A stretch of 9,714 nt of DNA from JAABSQ01 sp041642315 (GCA_041642315.1 JBEPWQ010000132.1:1-9714); one strand, 5' to 3'; counted from the first letter of the stretch, positions 1-6,682 are shown. Notes: a model not told the origin generated them from the letters alone. Numbers and translations are program-made.

Positions 1-1
1 A

Positions 2-547
2 GGCATGGACGACCTGGACCCGCTCTTTGAAGTCGGCCCCCAGCTGAAGTGGTTTTTCACCGGACGCGACCCGCTCAATGAGCTCTATCTGCAGACCGCC
101 CTTCGCGGGGTGTTCTCCATCGGCTGGGACGGCGGGCCCGATCTGGCATACCAGGGCCTCCACGGCGGGGTGAACCTGATCTACAACAACGGCTGCCTGT
201 TCCGGGATCAACGGCTCCGGTTCGGATTCAACCTCGGGGTCGATGTCACCAATGCCGACTTCAATGACTATTTTTATGAAGTGGACCCGGAAGATGTCCG
301 TCCGGATCGGCCGCGCTATGATCCGGACGGCGGATACGCCGGATTCTCGGTCGGTGCCAGCGTGGCCAAACAGCTTACCGACTCCCTGCGTTTGGGGATC
401 TACGGCCGGTGGGACAACATCGACGGCGCCGCCTTTGACGACAGTCCACTGGTGCGGCAGGAGAACAATTTCTTTTTTGGAACCGTCCTGACTTGGCGGA
501 TTTATTCATCCAAAAAGATGGTGAACGCGGGCAGTGAGGTGGAATAG
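2..547 (+). CDS. MipA/OmpV-family outer membrane protein, 3' part
   Basis: The frame is open at the left edge and only the C-terminal ~181 residues are present, so the start lies outside the window; the first ATG, at base 5, is probably internal. The visible part fits the second half of a MipA/OmpV-type beta-barrel. Aromatic-alternating strands surround a central stretch with YEVDPEDVRP and then an Asp/Pro/Gly-rich turn (RPRYDPDGGYAGF). The C-terminal block has GRWDNIDGAAFDDSPLV followed by a last strand, FFFGTVLTWRIY. The family pattern 'GAAF-DSPLV' before the final strand is well matched. Family members usually have about 250-280 residues, and this would fit with ~80-100 residues missing upstream. 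An extra tail of about 14 residues follows the last strand, which is slightly unusual for a barrel. Members are outer-membrane scaffold or porin-like proteins whose substrate is often unknown. It faces the next gene tail-to-tail with a 4-bp gap and is probably unrelated to the signalling cluster. Confidence 0.8.
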   Translation, partial: GMDDLDPLFEVGPQLKWFFTGRDPLNELYLQTALRGVFSIGWDGGPDLAYQGLHGGVNLIYNNGCLFRDQRLRFGFNLGVDVTNADFNDYFYEVDPEDVRPDRPRYDPDGGYAGFSVGASVAKQLTDSLRLGIYGRWDNIDGAAFDDSPLVRQENNFFFGTVLTWRIYSSKKMVNAGSEVE

Positions 548-551
548 ATGC

Positions 552-815
552 TCATTGGTCATGGGTATTCCGGGTATCGGTCCCGTCCTTGGCTTTTTTG
601 AATTCGTGCTTTGACAGCTCCCACTGCCGTTTGAAATAGCCGGAGACGAATTTACCGATAGAGAAGGATTTGTCGATCTTGTCTCCGGTCTCCACCAGCA
701 GTTTCAGGACCTTGACCGGGTCTCTGCCCATTCGTCGAAGTTCCCGAGACAGCCGAAGAATCTCCTTTTCATCCTCCGACAGGTTTTCCACGTAAATGTA
801 TTCTTCTTCGCCCAT
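552..815 (-). CDS. small charged hypothetical protein, 87 aa
   Basis: I do not recognise a family. The ATG at 815 is preceded by an AGGGG Shine-Dalgarno-like sequence about 3-5 bases upstream, which supports the start. The protein has no signal peptide or membrane span and is rich in Glu, Lys and Arg. The N-terminal half reads as helix (residues ~12-30, EDEKEILRLSRELRRMGRDP), followed by a second helix (VKVLKLLVETGDKI) and a basic/aromatic segment (KFVSGYFKRQWELSKHEFKKA). It ends in a polar tail. It is likely cytosolic and helical, perhaps a protein-protein adaptor, but no function can be read from the sequence. It lies 212 bp downstream of the last receiver gene on the same strand, behind two hairpins, so it is probably transcribed separately. 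Confidence 0.6.
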   Translation of the reverse strand: MGEEEYIYVENLSEDEKEILRLSRELRRMGRDPVKVLKLLVETGDKIDKSFSIGKFVSGYFKRQWELSKHEFKKAKDGTDTRNTHDQ

Positions 816-849
816 GTGCCCCTTTTGAATCGTTTAATAAGATCGGTTA

Positions 850-879
850 AAGATATCTTATACGATTTGAGGGGATCAA
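850..879 (-). promoter_or_regulatory. possible sigma-70-type promoter for the 87-aa gene
   Basis: On the minus strand TTGATC (879-874) and TATCTT (855-850) are separated by 18 bp and lie about 35 bp upstream of the ATG at 815. An overlapping alternative -10, TATAAG (862-857), has a poorer spacing. The -35 element overlaps the base of the large hairpin at 878-912. Matches are only moderate and the call is tentative. Confidence 0.3.
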
Positions 880-912
880 ACAACCACCAACCGGGAGGGC
901 GGGTGGTTGTTT
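878..912. terminator. 11-bp perfect-stem hairpin, possible bidirectional terminator
   Basis: AAACAACCACC (878-888) is the exact reverse complement of GGTGGTTGTTT (902-912), with a 13-nt loop. The stem is AT-rich at its base, so each strand reads ...GGTTGTTT at the 3' side, a short T-rich end but not a full T-tract. It lies 116 bp beyond the stop of the last receiver gene and could end the minus-strand signalling operon. Slightly wider arms (ATCAAAC 875-881 with GTTTGAT 922-928) allow a competing fold. It could also be an extragenic palindrome without terminator function. Confidence 0.4.
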
Positions 913-938
913 CGCCGGATCGTTTGATACATGCGGGC

Positions 939-956
939 GGCGGTTTGGAAACCGCC
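939..956. repeat. GC-rich hairpin, GGCGGTTT/AAACCGCC
   Basis: GGCGGTTT (939-946) and AAACCGCC (949-956) are perfectly complementary and only 2 nt apart, so the practical fold is a 6-bp stem with a 4- to 6-nt loop. No T-tract follows on either strand. It is the second hairpin in the 212-bp gene-free stretch 816-1027, in which I see no convincing coding sequence. Together the two hairpins may protect or end the upstream minus-strand transcript. Confidence 0.45.
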
Positions 957-1027
957 TGTGACCGGAACGGATATGCGGCAATGGCGGCCGATGCAAAAGA
1001 GGGCTGAATCGGAAAGCAGGGGCGGCG

Positions 1028-1456
1028 CTACCAAGATTTATTCAGGATGATGTTTCGAATTTTTTCCTCATTCTTTTTTTCCACCAGCACCATCTTCCTG
1101 GCCTGGGCCTTATGGATCCTTTCGGCCAACGACTTGATGTCCACCGGTTTTTCCAGAAAATCCATGGCCCCATGCTTCATGGCTTCGATGCCCTTTTCTA
1201 CGGTGGCATGGCCGGTCAGCAGTATGACCTGAATATCCGGGTTCTTTTTCTTGATCGCTTCCAGGGTCTGCAGACCGTCCATTTCCGGCATCATCAGATC
1301 CAGGACAATGGCGTCATAATTCTCTTTTTCAGCCTTGGAAAGGGCATCGGTGGGGGACGTCGTGGTGGAGACGTCCATGCCCCGTGCCCGCATCCGTTCG
1401 GCCAAGGGTTCTACGAATTCTACTTCGTCGTCGACGAGCAATACTTTTTCAGTCAT
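1028..1456 (-). CDS. single-domain response regulator (receiver), 142 aa
   Basis: A stand-alone CheY-like receiver that accepts phosphate on Asp from a histidine kinase. The start is placed at the ATG at 1456 because GGAGG lies 8 bases before it; a longer frame opening at 1471 would use the ATG that is part of that Shine-Dalgarno region. Receiver landmarks are all present: acidic pair D9-D10 (LLVDDE), phospho-acceptor D53 (VLDLMMP), T81 (LLTGHA) and K103 (EKPVD). After the receiver (~1-118) there is a basic helical tail of ~24 residues (KMVLVEKKNEEKIRNIILNKSW) but no DNA-binding or enzymatic domain, so its output must be protein-protein contact or phosphate transfer. It is the last gene of the minus-strand cluster, 56 bp after the degenerate kinase. 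Its tail, absent from the other single receiver, may be a docking helix. Confidence 0.93.
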   Translation of the reverse strand: MTEKVLLVDDEVEFVEPLAERMRARGMDVSTTTSPTDALSKAEKENYDAIVLDLMMPEMDGLQTLEAIKKKNPDIQVILLTGHATVEKGIEAMKHGAMDFLEKPVDIKSLAERIHKAQARKMVLVEKKNEEKIRNIILNKSW

Positions 1457-1512
1457 GGGTTTTACCTCCATTTCGGGATTGTCGGTTATAAAAAATGATC
1501 AAATTGGGTTCA

Positions 1513-2220
1513 TCAGCCGTTCTCACGGAAAGCGGCTGCGGGCGAGCCCGAGAGGGAAGATCTTTTTTCCATATATGTTAATATAAGAACGATCTCTCCC
1601 TTCGTCGAGTTCACCTCGATATCCGCCTCGAGAAAATCAAGAAGGGCCCGGTCTTCTTCGGTGGGAAAACCGCCTTCATTCCAAGCCTCCTTGAGGTCCA
1701 TACCGGTCAGCCGAATCTGAATTTTTGCCTCATTGGTTTCCGGCTTCAGATAAATGGTTTTGTCCGCATCCGGAGCCGCCATGGCGATCTCCAGGCATCG
1801 AAAAATGAGGGCCTTCAGAAAAAAGGGGCGGGTAAGGATATGGATGGGTTTTTCCGGGGAAATGGTTGTAAAGGTCACGTCCCGGCCCGAGGCGAGTCGG
1901 GCGGCAAGCAGAGCGGTAAAATTTATCGTTTCCTCCACATCCACCCGCTTGCCCGTTTCATCGATGCTGTGTGCGAACCGGTTTAGATTTTTGACGATGC
2001 CGTCCGACCGCTGAACCTGGGCCAGGATTTTCTTGGCCAACCCGCGGACCCGGGTCGGGTCGAGCTCCATCCCTTTTTCTGCCATCAGGGTCAGGTCTTC
2101 CAGAAGGCCGGCATTTTCATTGATTACGGCCAGGGTATTTTTGATTTCATGGGAGATGGATGCCGACACCTTTCCGAAAAAGCGCAGGCCGGTTTCGCCG
2201 ATGGTATCCAGTTCTTTCAT
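1513..2220 (-). CDS. histidine-kinase-like protein with degenerate ATPase domain, 235 aa
   Basis: The start is set at the ATG at 2220, which has AAGGAG 9 bases upstream; a frame reaching back to 2262 would run into the previous gene. Residues ~8-85 form a dimerisation/phospho-acceptor (DHp) domain with H24 in SISHEIKNTLAVINENAGLL, closely resembling the H-box of the complete kinase upstream (SIAHEVNNPLAIINEKAGLI). The rest (~90-220) has the length of a shrunken HATPase domain, but I see no N-box Asn pair, no DxGxG, no F-box and no second glycine box. In their place are weak remnants such as KALIFRCLEIAMAA. It has no membrane span. It is therefore unlikely to autophosphorylate with ATP; a role as phosphotransfer intermediate, phosphatase or dimerisation partner of the full kinase is more likely (inference). 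It follows the 121-aa receiver by 13 bp, implying co-translation. Confidence 0.85.
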   Translation of the reverse strand: MKELDTIGETGLRFFGKVSASISHEIKNTLAVINENAGLLEDLTLMAEKGMELDPTRVRGLAKKILAQVQRSDGIVKNLNRFAHSIDETGKRVDVEETINFTALLAARLASGRDVTFTTISPEKPIHILTRPFFLKALIFRCLEIAMAAPDADKTIYLKPETNEAKIQIRLTGMDLKEAWNEGGFPTEEDRALLDFLEADIEVNSTKGEIVLILTYMEKRSSLSGSPAAAFRENG

Positions 2221-2233
2221 AAAAGAGGGCTCC

Positions 2234-2599
2234 TTATCCTGATGGTTTTTCGAGTACCTCATTCATTTTGCGAATGAGGATGTCGATGTCCACCGGTTTG
2301 ACCAGGTAATAATCCGAACCGGCTTCGGCCGCGCCGGACCGGAAATCATCCTCGGACCCGTGGCCGGTCATGAAAATAAAGTGGATTCCCGGGTATTTGA
2401 CCTGGAGTTTTTTCTTCAGCTCGATGCCGCTGATGCGGGGCATTTTGACATCCAGCACCGCGATGTCGTATCGCTTTCCCTCCAGTGCCAGGGCCTCTTC
2501 ACCGCTGGTCACCCAATCGGCCTCGATGTCTCGAATATTGAGTCGTTCCGCCAGCGTATCCACCAGTTCGATTTCATCATCCACCAACAGTACATTCAT
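2234..2599 (-). CDS. single-domain response regulator (receiver), 121 aa
   Basis: A minimal CheY-like receiver with nothing beyond the fold. Landmarks: D7-D8 (LLVDDE), phospho-acceptor D50 (VLDVKMP), T78 (FMTGHGSED) and K101 (VKPVD). The ATG at 2599 has a GGGAGA ribosome site about 6-7 bases upstream and lies inside the end of the histidine kinase gene, with a 23-bp overlap in another frame, so translation of the two is probably coupled. It resembles the receiver of the 4427-5653 fusion in the NIRD/LMRD segment after the first helix and in the MTGHGSE loop. With no output domain, it probably shuttles phosphate within the cluster or binds a target protein directly. The overlap suggests it is the immediate partner of the CACHE kinase. 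Confidence 0.93.
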   Translation of the reverse strand: MNVLLVDDEIELVDTLAERLNIRDIEADWVTSGEEALALEGKRYDIAVLDVKMPRISGIELKKKLQVKYPGIHFIFMTGHGSEDDFRSGAAEAGSDYYLVKPVDIDILIRKMNEVLEKPSG

Positions 2600-4346
2600 T
2601 TGATTTCTCCCGCTGATCGGTTCTTTTTTGATAGGTAAGCGGCAGGTTGAGGGTGAAACGGGTGCCTTCTCCCACTTCGCTCTCTACGTCGATGGTCCCG
2701 CCGATTTCCTGAACCAGACCATAGGTAATGGAAAGCCCCAGACCGGTTCCCCCGATTTTGGATTTTGTCGAAAAAAAAGGTTCAAAGATCTGCCGGATAT
2801 TGGCGGCCGGGATGCCGCATCCGTCGTCGATGACGGCCACCATGATCGATTCCTTGTCCCTGCGTTTAATTGCCACCTCGATTCGGCCGCCGTCATTGAC
2901 TGCTGCAAAGGCATTGTTGATGATATTCAGAAGGATCTGCTGCACCTTCCCGCGGTCGGTCTCGAATTCGGGAATGTCCTCATCGGCGTTAACGGTGATT
3001 TGAATCGATCGGTAATCGGCCTCTTTTTCCAGAAACCCCAGCACCTCTCGAACCACCAGAACCAGATTGACCGGACCGATCACTTCATCCATGTTTCGCG
3101 CGAATTTCAAAAGCCGTTTGGTGATGGCGCCGCACCGGTTGACTGATTTGAGAATTGAATCCACCGAACCGATCAGTTTGGGATCTTGACCGTACTGCTC
3201 GCGAAAGGTGAACAGATCTTTGATCAGCCCCGCCTTTTCATTGATGATGGCCAGCGGATTATTGACTTCGTGGGCGATGCTGGCGGCCATTCGGCCGATG
3301 GAGGCCATTTTGTTCTCGTATTCCACCCGGTGCATGGCGGCGAAGCGCCGCTGGTCCGCCTGATCGATCTTGCTGACCATGAAGGTGACGATCCCCAGAA
3401 CGACGATGATAATGCTGGTGATGCTGACCACGAGAAACCCGATCAACTGGGATCGAGTTTTATACCACTGCTTCATCAATTCATCGGTCTGCTTGACGAT
3501 CATCAGAATGTATGGGGTATCGGCGATATAAGCGTAACCGAGAACGACCCGGTCTCCGTCCTGATCCGATGTTTCGATGACCTCGGTGTTTTCCGAAAAT
3601 GGGGGTACCGGCAATTTCAATGCTTCCAGCGCGTTACCATGAAACCGGGACCGGGTCTGAAGGATCCCCTCATGATTGATCAGAAAGGCATCTCCTTCGC
3701 CGCTCAGCAAGAGGTTGGACAGTATGTCCTCAAAGCTTTCGGTGTCGAAGGAGGCCCGAAGCACAAAAAAATTCCCGTTCGGCAGATCGTGTTTAAAGGC
3801 GATGGCCAGGTGCGGAATCCGCCGAAATCCCATGAAGACATCACTGATATAATGGCCCCGCTCTATGACCTCTTTAAACCAGTCTTGATCACTGTAGTCG
3901 GCGCCTTCCAGAGAATAGGGGCCGACATAAGCGCTCTGCCGGCCGTTTGCATCGATAATCCCGAGATCGATGAATCCGGTGAACTCATTCTGGAGGTTGT
4001 TCAGCAGCTCCAACAGACGGGTTTCGTTATTGAGTTTGTCATAGCTGTTGTCCTTGATGATGAAGTTCAGAACGGCCCGGTGTTCATTCAGAAAAAAAAA
4101 GAGGGTTCTTCGGGTATTCGAGACCAGACGGCTGGTGCGGAACAGGATCTCGGATCGAACGGCATTCCGGGTGACCTGATAATCGACCACGGTGATGAAG
4201 ATCAGGGGGACCAGCGCTACCGCGATCATCAAAAATATCGATATCTTCCAGACAAACCGGTAGTTGAACATGCGGTTGAAGGAACCGGCGGTATCGTCGT
4301 GGTGATCCCAGAAGTTGGGTTTCAGTTTTTGGATCAGTGTCGTCAT
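2577..4346 (-). CDS. CACHE-domain membrane sensor histidine kinase, 589 aa
   Basis: A complete class I sensor kinase. A first membrane helix (~34-55) and a second (~300-323) enclose a periplasmic region of about 245 residues. This carries a dCACHE-type small-molecule sensor with the typical run FIDLGIIDANGRQSAYVGPY, then DYSDQDWF and YISDVFMGFRRIPHLAIA. After the second helix comes the DHp domain with H359 (SIAHEVNNPLAII) and then the HATPase domain. There the N-box is NIINNAFAA (474-482), G1 is DDGCGI (507-512), the F-box is FEPFFSTK and G2 is GGTGLGLS. All catalytic motifs are intact, so it should autophosphorylate on H359. The start at 4346 has no good ribosome site (only GAG about 11 bases upstream), which hints at coupling to the upstream fusion gene 80 bp away; the next Met (M26) has none either. 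As the only complete kinase here, it probably feeds all four receivers. The ligand is unknown; CACHE domains often bind organic acids or amino acids. Confidence 0.95.
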   Translation of the reverse strand: MTTLIQKLKPNFWDHHDDTAGSFNRMFNYRFVWKISIFLMIAVALVPLIFITVVDYQVTRNAVRSEILFRTSRLVSNTRRTLFFFLNEHRAVLNFIIKDNSYDKLNNETRLLELLNNLQNEFTGFIDLGIIDANGRQSAYVGPYSLEGADYSDQDWFKEVIERGHYISDVFMGFRRIPHLAIAFKHDLPNGNFFVLRASFDTESFEDILSNLLLSGEGDAFLINHEGILQTRSRFHGNALEALKLPVPPFSENTEVIETSDQDGDRVVLGYAYIADTPYILMIVKQTDELMKQWYKTRSQLIGFLVVSITSIIIVVLGIVTFMVSKIDQADQRRFAAMHRVEYENKMASIGRMAASIAHEVNNPLAIINEKAGLIKDLFTFREQYGQDPKLIGSVDSILKSVNRCGAITKRLLKFARNMDEVIGPVNLVLVVREVLGFLEKEADYRSIQITVNADEDIPEFETDRGKVQQILLNIINNAFAAVNDGGRIEVAIKRRDKESIMVAVIDDGCGIPAANIRQIFEPFFSTKSKIGGTGLGLSITYGLVQEIGGTIDVESEVGEGTRFTLNLPLTYQKRTDQREKSNECTVGG

Positions 4347-4381
4347 GGGCGTTTTACTCGGGTTTTTCCCCCTCGGTTCTT

Positions 4382-4411
4382 CCCCGAGAGTTCAGAAAAA
4401 GCGTCTCGGGG
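4382..4411. repeat. hairpin between fusion receiver and kinase genes
   Basis: CCCCGAGA (4382-4389) and TCTCGGGG (4404-4411) form a perfect 8-bp stem with a 14-nt loop in the 80-bp gap between the two genes. On the minus strand a further G-run (about 4376-4370) could compete for the C-run. No T-tract follows, so it looks more like an RNA processing or stability element, or a translational control of the poorly preceded kinase start, than a terminator. Confidence 0.4.
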
Positions 4412-4426
4412 GAGATTTGCCGCTGC

Positions 4427-5653
4427 TCAGAAGGTTTCGGCTTTTTTATTCCGGATTTTCTCATTGGCCTGGCGGAGGGTTTCGCTTAAATTCTCGATAT
4501 CCACCGGTTTGTGAAGATAGGCGAATGCGCCGAGATTCATACATACTTCCCGGTCCGCCTCGGACCCGTGGCCGGTGAGGATAATCACCTCGATTTCAGG
4601 CCGGGTTTTTTTCACCTGCCTGAGCACCTCGATTCCATCGATGCCGGGCATTTTGAGGTCGAGTATCATCACCTCGGGTTTATCCTCGCGCACCATTTCG
4701 AGGGCCGATTCGCCGTCATAGGCCACCGCCGACCCCATATCCCGCATCAGAAGGCGTTCGGACAGGGTCTGGACGAACTCTCGTTCATCATCCACCAGAA
4801 GCACTCGAGAAGGCAGTTCAAAATCGTGTTTCCGGTAGATGTCGGTCTGGTTATAGTCTTTTCCCACCCGGGTCTCCACCGAACGGACCCCCTCCACCTT
4901 TTCGGCGATCGACTTGAGTTCTTCTTCCAGCCGGCTCAGCATCAGCACATTCTTGTGGATGGTCAGGGTCACGGCGCCGTCCCGGGCCTTCACCTCCACA
5001 TTGTGCCCTTCCCCGGCCAAAGCCACTTCCACTTTGGCCCCAAGCACGAAGTCTTCAACCGCTTTCCGGGCGCCGGCGGTGGGCTGAATGACCTCGCTGC
5101 GCAGGTTTTCCGGCACCAGCGAGGTGATCTCATTCGCCCCCATCTTGTCGGTGGGCACCAGAATATCGTACAAAGAAGGGTCCCAGGGATCGGTCATCCT
5201 GAACAGGGTGTCGACCCAGGCACTCCGGTCTTTGTCCTGGTCGTGAATCAGTTTGATCGCCTCTTTTTCGGAACATCCCTGCGTTTCCATGGCCGTCTTG
5301 ACCCGAAACGGCGTGTCTGCGATGATACAGATCCGCAGGGCGTGGGCGATCTCCCGAGGAATGAGATGAGAGCCGAAACCGGTGATCAACAGTTCTTCCC
5401 GGGGCAGCATTTCTGCCAGGGCGAGCCTGAGATACGCGATCGAGCGCTCCTTCTCGTGGGTGAATTTGTTGAAAATGGAGGTCTTGGATGCAAACGCCTC
5501 CATGATTTTGGCGGCATCCATATCGGAAATCCGGGCCGCTTCGGCCGCAAGATCCTGATCGCGGACCCACAGGTACCCGGTCGTTTCCTGAATATTTTGA
5601 ATAACCGCTTTTTCCTGACAAAAGGTTCCATGGAATATTGTTATAATGGGCAT
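4427..5653 (-). CDS. cytidylate-kinase-like / BON / receiver fusion protein, 408 aa
   Basis: An unusual three-part protein. Residues ~1-190 resemble the cytidylate-kinase-like family (Cytidylate_kin2). They open with MPIITIFHGT at the P-loop strand, then show ELLITGFGSHLIPREIAHALRI, a CSEKEAIKLIHDQDKDRSAW helix with the charged D..R lid pattern, and DPWDPSLYDILVPT near the end. The Walker A loop is degenerate: family members have a Gly-rich SRxxGSGG-type loop, while here it reads HGTFCQEKAV, so NMP kinase activity is doubtful. Residues ~195-265 look like a BON domain (VEVKARDGAVTLTIHKNV ... VEGVRSVETRV). Residues ~283-400 are a full receiver with D288-D289, phospho-acceptor D332, T360 and K382. 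The ATG at 5653 has AGGTAGG about 7 bases upstream. It is the second gene of the minus operon, 21 bp after tetR. I infer a phosphorylation-controlled nucleotide- or metabolite-binding module; no DNA-binding domain is present. Confidence 0.85.
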   Translation of the reverse strand: MPIITIFHGTFCQEKAVIQNIQETTGYLWVRDQDLAAEAARISDMDAAKIMEAFASKTSIFNKFTHEKERSIAYLRLALAEMLPREELLITGFGSHLIPREIAHALRICIIADTPFRVKTAMETQGCSEKEAIKLIHDQDKDRSAWVDTLFRMTDPWDPSLYDILVPTDKMGANEITSLVPENLRSEVIQPTAGARKAVEDFVLGAKVEVALAGEGHNVEVKARDGAVTLTIHKNVLMLSRLEEELKSIAEKVEGVRSVETRVGKDYNQTDIYRKHDFELPSRVLLVDDEREFVQTLSERLLMRDMGSAVAYDGESALEMVREDKPEVMILDLKMPGIDGIEVLRQVKKTRPEIEVIILTGHGSEADREVCMNLGAFAYLHKPVDIENLSETLRQANEKIRNKKAETF

Positions 5654-5674
5654 GATTACCTACCTCTGATTCAT

Positions 5675-6331
5675 TCAGGATTCGGTATTCGACAGACCAC
5701 CATGAGCGGGCAGTGATCCTCCTCGGCGGTCTCTCGATGTCCGAGGTTGTCGGCTTTCCAATATCTTGCGGCACGACTTCAGCAGCTCCGTATAAAGGGC
5801 TCCGGCGTCATAAAGATTATAGCTCCTGAAGTAGACCAGGCCGTCGGCCGTGGAAAACAGGATCAGGGCCAGTTTTCTGGGCGAACTGTCGCGCCGGATG
5901 GAACCGTCCTCCTGGCCCCTCGCAATGGTTTTTTCGAACAGATCCACAAGGTAATTGTAAATGGCTTCCAGGTATTCCCGACACTCCGGATTGACCTCGG
6001 CCAGTTTGTGGGTATGGTGCTGATGGAGCAGAATGAATCCGTCTTCCATCTGGCCGGCCAGATAGAGGTAAAAGGAGATGATCCCCTCCATCATGTCCAG
6101 ACCGGTATCGAATTCGTTTTCCTCGAGATATTGATCAAAAGCCCCGATCAAACCGGTCTTCACCTCTTCGAGAATGGTGATCAGAATCTCTTCTTTGCTT
6201 TTGAAGTGGTGGAATATGGTTCCGCGCGCAGCCCCGGTGAGTTTGGTGATCTCCCCGATGGATGCGCCGTGAAATCCGTTTTCGGAAAACAGACGGGTTG
6301 CGGCTTTGAGAATGGCGGTTTTTTTGAACAT
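5675..6331 (-). CDS. TetR/AcrR-family transcriptional repressor, 218 aa
   Basis: The N-terminal ~55 residues are a classic TetR DNA-binding domain: a helix (TAILKAATRLFSENGF), then the helix-turn-helix ASIGEITKLTGAARGTIFHHF and the closing KSKEEIL. The remaining ~150 residues form a helical ligand/dimer domain containing EDGFILLHQHHTHKL, and the C-terminus is a polar, Arg- and Gly-rich tail. The ligand cannot be told from sequence; some family members answer fatty acyl or aromatic compounds. The ATG at 6331 has no clear Shine-Dalgarno sequence, which suggests low translation, fitting a repressor. It is the first gene of the minus-strand operon, and the 18-bp palindrome at 6379-6396 lies just downstream of its promoter. 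A twin palindrome governs the plus-strand operon, so I infer autorepression and control of both operons. Confidence 0.93.
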   Translation of the reverse strand: MFKKTAILKAATRLFSENGFHGASIGEITKLTGAARGTIFHHFKSKEEILITILEEVKTGLIGAFDQYLEENEFDTGLDMMEGIISFYLYLAGQMEDGFILLHQHHTHKLAEVNPECREYLEAIYNYLVDLFEKTIARGQEDGSIRRDSSPRKLALILFSTADGLVYFRSYNLYDAGALYTELLKSCRKILESRQPRTSRDRRGGSLPAHGGLSNTES

Positions 6332-6378
6332 TTTAATTCACATTCTATGCATTTATCTGCTTTTTGACTCAAAAACAG

Positions 6379-6396
6379 ACCGACTGTACGGTCGGT
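6379..6396. promoter_or_regulatory. TetR-type operator 1 (tetR side)
   Basis: The 18-bp sequence ACCGACTGTACGGTCGGT is palindromic in both 6-bp outer halves (ACCGAC/GTCGGT) and in the central GTAC. It begins 3 bp downstream of the -10 element of the tetR promoter, over the expected transcription start. That is the usual position for steric repression by a TetR dimer. Binding by the adjacent TetR protein is inference. Confidence 0.8.
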
Positions 6397-6399
6397 TTT

Positions 6400-6428
6400 A
6401 AAGTACTATCCTATTTGAATGATGTCAA
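6400..6428 (-). promoter_or_regulatory. sigma-70-type promoter of the tetR/signalling operon
   Basis: On the minus strand TTGACA (6428-6423), a perfect -35, is followed after exactly 17 bp by TACTTT (6405-6400) as -10. An A/T-run sits directly upstream of the -35 and could act as an UP element. The transcript would start near 6393 inside operator 1 and leave a leader of about 60 nt before the tetR ATG. Confidence 0.75.
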
Positions 6429-6458
6429 GAAAAAAAATCAGCCCCATGTGGAGATTCA

Positions 6459-6486
6459 CCCAAACAGATCGGCCCAAATAGATCGG
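6459..6486. repeat. 14-bp tandem repeat in the spacer between promoter arms
   Basis: CCCAAACAGATCGG (6459-6472) is followed immediately by CCCAAATAGATCGG (6473-6486), differing at one base. It sits at the inner edge of the left arm, within the non-coding spacer. The rest of the spacer (6487-6619) shows only a weak 5-bp hairpin (ACCCT 6560-6564 / AGGGT 6572-6576) and no ORF with a ribosome site. The repeat may be a binding site for a second regulator or a replication-slippage product. Confidence 0.6.
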
Positions 6487-6649
6487 TAATTATCTGCGGT
6501 ACAATTATGGAATTGGGTTTCTCGGCAAAGTCCGACTCCAGAATGACTCAGGAGCTTTTACCCTCATTTTTAGGGTCCGGCGTATTGAACTCTCGATCAC
6601 ACCGGATACGGGCGGTTTTGTGAATCTTCACATGGGGCTGATTTTTTTC

Positions 6650-6678
6650 TTGACTTCATTCAAATAGGATAGTAGCTT
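6650..6678 (+). promoter_or_regulatory. sigma-70-type promoter of the receiver-USP/SLC13 operon
   Basis: TTGACT (6650-6655), a 17-bp spacer identical to that of the mirrored promoter, then TAGCTT (6673-6678). The -10 is weaker than that of the tetR promoter (TACTTT) because of the indel difference in this arm, so basal strength may differ. The expected start lies within operator 2, giving a leader of about 95 nt before the ATG at 6784. Confidence 0.7.
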
Positions 6679-6682
6679 AAAT

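Noticed and set aside
878..956. CRISPR-like repeats
   Set aside because: The palindromes are two different hairpins, not a repeated unit with regular spacers.
816..1007. 63-codon plus-strand open frame in the intergenic region
   Set aside because: It runs straight through both hairpins and has no domain pattern; its start overlaps the ribosome site region of the minus-strand 87-aa gene.
3186..4514. Long plus-strand open frame (~442 codons) opposite the CACHE kinase
   Set aside because: The minus-strand frame encodes an unmistakable sensor kinase with all catalytic motifs. The opposite frame has no domain pattern and its Asp/Gly/His-rich composition is typical of an antisense shadow.
4511..5716. 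Long plus-strand open frame (~401 codons) opposite the kinase-like/receiver fusion
   Set aside because: It is antisense to a gene with clear receiver motifs, is His/Phe/Gly-rich without recognisable domains, and has no convincing ribosome site.
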